DNA from: Streptomyces atratus
GTDB taxonomy: Bacteria > Actinomycetota > Actinomycetes > Streptomycetales > Streptomycetaceae
NCBI RefSeq assembly: GCF_900119365.1
Contig: NZ_FPJO01000040.1
Span: 1-50,410 of the forward strand
Reading direction: 5' to 3'
Length of the DNA: 50,410 nt
Both the position numbers and the translations under genes were made by a program. The notes below the pieces were generated by a model. It made no database searches. It saw only the letters and a list, made by a program, of their open reading frames with translations, and had not been told where the DNA came from. Below, one piece after another: positions 46,514 through 50,410 of this stretch (its first letter is position 1; each line of letters starts with the position of its first letter).

Positions 46514-48208
46514 TCAGGCGGTGAGGCGGGCGATCGCCTCGTCGACGGTGAGCTCCTCGCGCTCGCCGGTGCGGCGGTCCTTCAGCTCCAGGACACCCTC
46601 GGCCGAGCGGCGGCCGGCGACCAGGATCTTCGGGACGCCGATGAGCTCGGAGTCGGTGAACTTGACGCCGGGCGAGACTCCCGGGCGGTCGTCGACCAGG
46701 ACGCGCAGGCCCGCGGCGTTCAGCTTCTCGGAGACATCGAGCGCCAGCTCGGTCTGGAGCGCCTTGCCCGCCGCGACGACGTGCACATCGGCCGGGGCGA
46801 TCTCGCGGGGCCAGCACAGGCCCTTGTCGTCGGCGGTCTGCTCGGCGAGGGCGGCCACCGCGCGGGAGACGCCGATGCCGTACGAGCCCATCGTGACGCG
46901 GACCGGCTTGCCCTGCTGGCCGAGGACATCGAGGGAGAAGATGTCGGCGTACTTGCGGCCGAGCTGGAAGATGTGGCCGATCTCGATGGCGCGGTCCACC
47001 TGGAGGCCGGTGCCGCACTCGGGGCAGGGGTCGCCCGCCTCGACGACGACGACGTCGAGGTAGTCGGCGACCTCGAAGTCGCGGCCCGCGACGACATTCT
47101 TCGCGTGCTTGCCCTCCTTGTTGGCGCCGGTGATCCAGGCGGTGCCGGGGGCGACGCGCGGGTCGGCGATGTAGCGGACCTTCTCCAGGCCCTGCGGTCC
47201 GACGTAGCCGCGTACCAGGTCGGGGCGGCCCTCGAAGTCCTCGGCAGTGACCAGCTCGACGACGGCGGGGGCGAGGTGCTCGCCGAGCTTGCCGAGGTCG
47301 ACCTCGCGGTCGCCCGGCACGCCCACGGCCACGATCTCGCCGTCGACCTTGACCAGCAGGTTCTTCAGGGTGGCGGAGGCCGGGACGCCGAGGTGCGCGG
47401 CGAGTGTCTCGATGGTCGGGGTGTCGGGGGTGTCCAGCTCCTCGACGGGGCCGTGCGCCGATCCGTCCGCGGGGGTGGCCTTGAAGGTCACGGCCTCGGT
47501 GTTGGCGGCGTAGTCGCAGGCGGGGCAGTCGACGAAGGTGTCCTCACCGGCCGGGGCGGGCGCGAGGAACTCCTCGGACGCCGAGCCGCCCATGGCGCCG
47601 GAGACGGCGGAGACGATGCGGTGGTCGAGGCCGAGCCGCTCGAAGATCCGGATGTAGGCGGCGCGGTGGAGCCGGTACGCCTCGGCGAGACCCTCGTCGG
47701 TGGTGTCGAAGGAGTACGAGTCCTTCATCTGGAACTCGCGGCCGCGCAGCACACCGGCCCGGGGGCGGGCCTCGTCGCGGTACTTGGTCTGGATCTGGTA
47801 CAGGATCACGGGCAGGTCCTTGTAGGACGAGCACATGTCCTTGACGACCTGGGTGAAGATCTCCTCGTGGGTGGGGCCGAGGAGGTAGTCGGCGCCCTTG
47901 CGGTCCTTGAGCCGGAACAGCAGGTCGCCGTACTCGTCGTACCGCCCGCTCGCCTCGTACGCCTCCTTGGGCAGCAGCGCGGGGAGCAGCACCTCCTGGC
48001 CGCCGATGGCGTCCATTTCCTCGCGGACGACGCGGGTGATGTTCTCCAGGACCTTCTTGCCGAGCGGCAGCCAGGTCCAGATTCCGGCCGCGGTGCGACG
48101 TACGTAACCGGCCCGGACGAGCAGCTTGTGGTTGAGCGTCTCGGCGTCGGCCGGGTCGTCGCGCAGTGTCTTGATCATCAATCGGGACATGCGCTGGACC
48201 TGGGCCAT
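46514..48208 (-). CDS. proS: Prolyl-tRNA synthetase
   Basis: Class II aminoacyl-tRNA synthetase of the bacterial type, 564 residues. It has the N-terminal LMIKTLRDDPADAE segment, motif 1 region AGIWTWLPLGKKV and motif 2 RDEARPRAGVLRGREFQMKD. The inserted editing (YbaK-like) domain spans about 230-380, followed by motif 3 YGIGVSR and the anticodon-binding domain. The ATG at 48208 has CAGGAG seven bases upstream, and that site can pair with an upstream CTCCTGC (48238-48244 with 48215-48221). Confidence 0.96.
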   Translation of the reverse strand: MAQVQRMSRLMIKTLRDDPADAETLNHKLLVRAGYVRRTAAGIWTWLPLGKKVLENITRVVREEMDAIGGQEVLLPALLPKEAYEASGRYDEYGDLLFRLKDRKGADYLLGPTHEEIFTQVVKDMCSSYKDLPVILYQIQTKYRDEARPRAGVLRGREFQMKDSYSFDTTDEGLAEAYRLHRAAYIRIFERLGLDHRIVSAVSGAMGGSASEEFLAPAPAGEDTFVDCPACDYAANTEAVTFKATPADGSAHGPVEELDTPDTPTIETLAAHLGVPASATLKNLLVKVDGEIVAVGVPGDREVDLGKLGEHLAPAVVELVTAEDFEGRPDLVRGYVGPQGLEKVRYIADPRVAPGTAWITGANKEGKHAKNVVAGRDFEVADYLDVVVVEAGDPCPECGTGLQVDRAIEIGHIFQLGRKYADIFSLDVLGQQGKPVRVTMGSYGIGVSRAVAALAEQTADDKGLCWPREIAPADVHVVAAGKALQTELALDVSEKLNAAGLRVLVDDRPGVSPGVKFTDSELIGVPKILVAGRRSAEGVLELKDRRTGEREELTVDEAIARLTA

Positions 48209-48214
48209 GATGAA

Positions 48215-48244
48215 CTCCTGCTCGGAAAGGGTGATGTGCAGGAG
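48215..48244 (-). promoter_or_regulatory. Hairpin covering the proS ribosome site
   Basis: In the minus-strand RNA, CTCCTGC (48244-48238) pairs with GCAGGAG (48221-48215), which contains the Shine-Dalgarno sequence, across a 16-base loop. Pairing would hide the ribosome site. No T-box features are seen. Confidence 0.45.
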
Positions 48245-48289
48245 GTTAGCCGGGCGGCACGGGTGGGCGGAAATCCATTGTCCGCGGTC

Positions 48290-48859
48290 TCAGCCCCTGC
48301 GACGCAGCGGGAGCGGGGCTCCCATCACGGCGTACGGCTTGGGAGCGCTGGGAAAGAGCACCTGACGTGCCAGGTCCTGGTAGCCGAGACTGCGGTACAG
48401 GCCACGTGCCGGACTCTCGGTGTCGATGGCGGAGAGGATGGACCGGGGGTGGTCGACGGCGTCGGTGATGGTGGTGATCAGGGTGCGCCCGATGCCCCGG
48501 TTCTGGAACCTCGGCAGGACGTGCAGCTCGGTGATGACGAAGGAGTCGTCGAGCCAGTGCACGCAGCCGGTGGCGCGGAGGTAGGGCTCGACGACGGTGG
48601 ACCACCACTGGCCGCGTTCGTTCGGCATGCCGTAGACGAAGCCGACGAGCCGCTCGTCGGCGGTGGTGGCGCCGAGGGCGCGGGCGTGCGGGTGGTCGAG
48701 GTGTCTGAGGACGATGTGGCGCCGTACCTCGATCTCTTCGGGGCCCAGGCCGAAGGCGACGGCCTGCACGGCGAGCGCCTCGTCCACGCGCGCGGCGAGA
48801 TCGACGGGCCCGATCCGGACGCTGGGAGTGCGGGGGCCGCCCCCGGAAACTGCTGCCAT
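48290..48859 (-). CDS. GNAT family N-acetyltransferase
   Basis: A 189-residue acetyltransferase with the acetyl-CoA-binding segment ITELHVLPRFQNRGIGRTL (RxxGxG type, about 125-143) and a C-terminal ARGLYRSLGYQ. The substrate is unknown. A TAGGGT lies six bases before the ATG at 48859, so the message is probably leaderless and there is no ribosome site. It is upstream of proS, whose start is 81 bases further on. Confidence 0.88.
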   Translation of the reverse strand: MAAVSGGGPRTPSVRIGPVDLAARVDEALAVQAVAFGLGPEEIEVRRHIVLRHLDHPHARALGATTADERLVGFVYGMPNERGQWWSTVVEPYLRATGCVHWLDDSFVITELHVLPRFQNRGIGRTLITTITDAVDHPRSILSAIDTESPARGLYRSLGYQDLARQVLFPSAPKPYAVMGAPLPLRRRG

Positions 48860-48865
48860 GCGCCG

Positions 48866-48871
48866 ACCCTA
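48866..48871 (-). promoter_or_regulatory. -10 element for a leaderless transcript
   Basis: TAGGGT on the minus strand ends six bases before the ATG at 48859, the spacing expected if transcription starts at the A of the start codon. No good -35 is visible, which is not unusual for such promoters. Confidence 0.45.
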
Positions 48872-48923
48872 CTGGCCGGGGCGGGGTACGGGGTACGGGT
48901 GGGTGGCGCCGGTGGCCGGAGGG

Positions 48924-49769
48924 TCAGAACAGCACGCTCATGAACGCGCCGGTCTCCCGGAAGCCGACCCGGGCGTAGGCCCGGCGTGCGGGGGTGTTGT
49001 AGTCGTTCACGTAGAGGCTGACGACGGGGGCGACATCGGCCAGTGCGTAGCGCAGGACCGCCGCCATGCCGGTCTCGGAGAGTCCGCGGCCGCGGTGTTC
49101 GGGGGCGACCCAGACGCCCTGGATCTGGCAGGCCTGCGGGGTCGCGGCGCCGATCTCCGCCTTGAAGACGACCTTGCCGTCCTCGATCCGGGCGAAGGAG
49201 CGGCCGGCTCCGATGAGTTCGGCGACGCGTGCCTGGTAGAGGAGTCCGCCGTCGCCCGCGAGCGGGGAGATGCCGACCTCCTCGGTGAACATCGCCACGC
49301 AGGCCGGCATCAGGACGTCCATCTCGTCCTTGCGGATCCGGCGGACCAGCGGGTCGGGGGCGACGTCGGCGGAGGAGCTCTCGGTGACCATCAGCGGCTG
49401 GTTGGCCCGGACTTCGCGGGCGGGGCCCCAGCCGGGTTCGAGGAGCCGCCACAGCTGGGCGGTGGGCTCGGCGGGGCCGACGATCGAGGAGCAGCGGCGG
49501 CCGGCCCGGCGGGCCCGGTCGGCGAAGGCCCGGACGGCCTCGGGGGTGGCGCAGATGGGGACGAGGTTGGCGCCCGAGTAGCAGAGCGAGCGGAGCCTGC
49601 CGTCGGTGTACCAGCCCCACATCTCGCCGCCGAGGCGCCAGGGGTCGAGGCCCGCGATCTGGACCCGGGACGTCACGAAGGCGTTGGCGACGGGCTCGCT
49701 CTCCAGGACGGCGAGAGCGGCACCGAGGTCGCCGGGTTCGAGGACCCGGGTGGTGGTCTGCGTCAACAC
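48924..49769 (-). CDS. GNAT family N-acetyltransferase with DUF4081-like N-terminus
   Basis: A 281-residue two-part protein. Residues 1 to about 125 resemble DUF4081 (VLEPGDLGAALAVLESEPVA), and the C-terminal half is a GNAT fold with IQGVWVAPEHRGRGLSETGM (RGRGLS in the acetyl-CoA loop) and YVNDYNTPARRAYARVGF. The substrate is unknown; the pairing of these two domains beside ispG is usual in actinobacteria. The start is GTG at 49769 (or TTG three bases later). A possible -10, TATGGT, lies about 11 bases upstream. Confidence 0.9.
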   Translation of the reverse strand: MLTQTTTRVLEPGDLGAALAVLESEPVANAFVTSRVQIAGLDPWRLGGEMWGWYTDGRLRSLCYSGANLVPICATPEAVRAFADRARRAGRRCSSIVGPAEPTAQLWRLLEPGWGPAREVRANQPLMVTESSSADVAPDPLVRRIRKDEMDVLMPACVAMFTEEVGISPLAGDGGLLYQARVAELIGAGRSFARIEDGKVVFKAEIGAATPQACQIQGVWVAPEHRGRGLSETGMAAVLRYALADVAPVVSLYVNDYNTPARRAYARVGFRETGAFMSVLF

Positions 49770-49881
49770 GAGGGGGCCTCACCATACGGTCTGCTGATTT
49801 CCGCACTGTAACCGACGCGGCTGATCCGTGCCGCCCGCGCCTGCGAACAGGGTCCGCGGTGCTTCGTGAGGTCGCTCAGGG

Positions 49882-49920
49882 CAGCGCCCCGCCGGTCGGT
49901 GTCCGTCCGGCGGGGCGCTG
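49882..49920 (-). terminator. Hairpin terminator after ispG
   Basis: CAGCGCCCCGCCGG (49882-49895) and 49907-49920 form a perfect 14-bp stem with an 11-base loop, 17 bases past the ispG stop. Confidence 0.82.
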
Positions 49921-49937
49921 TGGTGCGGGTCATGGGT

Positions 49938-50410
49938 TCAGCTGACGGAGACCTCGGGCTCGCCCGAGGCGATGCCGTCCTTCTCCATCTGCTCGGCGAT
50001 CTTCATGGCCTCTTCGATCAGCGTCTCGACGATCTTCGACTCGGGCACCGTCTTGATGACCTCGCCCTTCACGAAGATCTGCCCCTTGCCGTTGCCGGAC
50101 GCCACACCCAGGTCCGCCTCACGGGCCTCGCCCGGACCATTGACGACACAGCCCATCACGGCCACCCGCAGCGGAACCTCCATGCCCTCAAGACCCGCCG
50201 ACACCTGGTCCGCCAGCTTGTACACATCCACCTGCGCCCGCCCGCACGACGGACACGACACGATCTCCAGCCGCCGCTGACGCAGATTCAGCGACTCCAG
50301 GATCTGGATCCCGACCTTGACCTCCTCGGCCGGCGGCGCCGACAACGACACCCGGATCGTGTCCCCGATCCCCTCCGACAGCAACGCACCGAACGCCACC
50401 GCCGACTTGA
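49938..50410 (-). CDS. ispG: 4-hydroxy-3-methylbut-2-enyl diphosphate synthase, 3' part
   Basis: Iron-sulphur enzyme of the MEP isoprenoid pathway (GcpE). Only the C-terminal 157 residues are inside the window; the gene continues past the right edge. The [4Fe-4S] ligands are visible as SCPSC and GCVVNGPGEA, and the end is the usual glutamate-rich helix. A GTG at 50399 is internal, since the frame stays open and matches the family (KSAVAFGALL) up to the edge. Confidence 0.94.
   Translation of the reverse strand, partial: KSAVAFGALLSEGIGDTIRVSLSAPPAEEVKVGIQILESLNLRQRRLEIVSCPSCGRAQVDVYKLADQVSAGLEGMEVPLRVAVMGCVVNGPGEAREADLGVASGNGKGQIFVKGEVIKTVPESKIVETLIEEAMKIAEQMEKDGIASGEPEVSVS

Noticed and set aside
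48209..48289. T-box leader for proS
   Set aside because: The gap is only 81 bases, with no T-box sequence, specifier loop or antiterminator.

Overview
The window is a high-GC (about 70 percent) actinobacterial chromosome segment and almost certainly comes from a Streptomyces. The evidence is the GTG and TTG starts, the GC-rich terminators without U tracts, near-identity of RNase J, PNPase and S15 to Streptomyces proteins as I remember them, and the gene order rnj-dapA-thyX-dapB-M16 peptidase-pnp-rpsO ... ribF-truB-rbfA-infB-ylxR-nusA-rimP-proS-ispG. No insertion sequence, prophage, CRISPR array or tRNA was seen.

Layout, left to right. Bases 1-480 (minus strand) are the promoter and leader region of an rRNA operon whose 16S gene should start just outside the left edge. 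From 590 to 10772 lies a mostly minus-strand core block: RNase J, lysine/diaminopimelate synthesis (dapA, dapB), flavin-dependent thymidylate synthase (thyX), an M16 zinc peptidase, PNPase and ribosomal protein S15. Two small membrane-protein genes on the plus strand are set into it.

From 10934 to 26150 lies a complete-looking actinobacterial type VII (ESX) secretion locus: eccD, eccC, a DUF397 gene, two WXG100 substrates, the mycosin mycP, eccB, eccE, an unassigned 240-residue protein and a Pro/Gln-rich ParA-like ATPase resembling mycobacterial EspI. eccA and PE/PPE genes are absent. It is followed by a five-gene peptide-type ABC importer (26348-32343) that ends at a perfect 22-bp hairpin. 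Together these form an accessory block of about 21 kb between rpsO and ribF, genes that are neighbours in Mycobacterium.

From 32423 to 44291, on the minus strand, is the translation/transcription-factor cluster rimP-nusA-ylxR-infB, a DUF503 gene, rbfA-truB, and ribF. A large trypsin-fold plus NTPase protein (33420-37061) with altered catalytic positions sits between truB and ribF. From 44469 to 46442 is a plus-strand trio: a lipoprotein, a ferritin-like DUF4439 protein, and an aminoglycoside-phosphotransferase-like protein that appears to have lost its catalytic residues. The window closes with proS, two GNAT acetyltransferases and the 3' end of ispG.

The points most worth a second look are the pseudoprotease-NTPase and the inverted repeat in front of it, the unassigned 240-residue ESX-locus protein, the palindrome over the esx promoter, the predicted pseudokinase, the C-terminally anchored solute-binding protein, and a 14-bp perfect hairpin inside the first codons of the M16 peptidase gene. 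Functions are inferred from motifs and remembered families; no database search was run.
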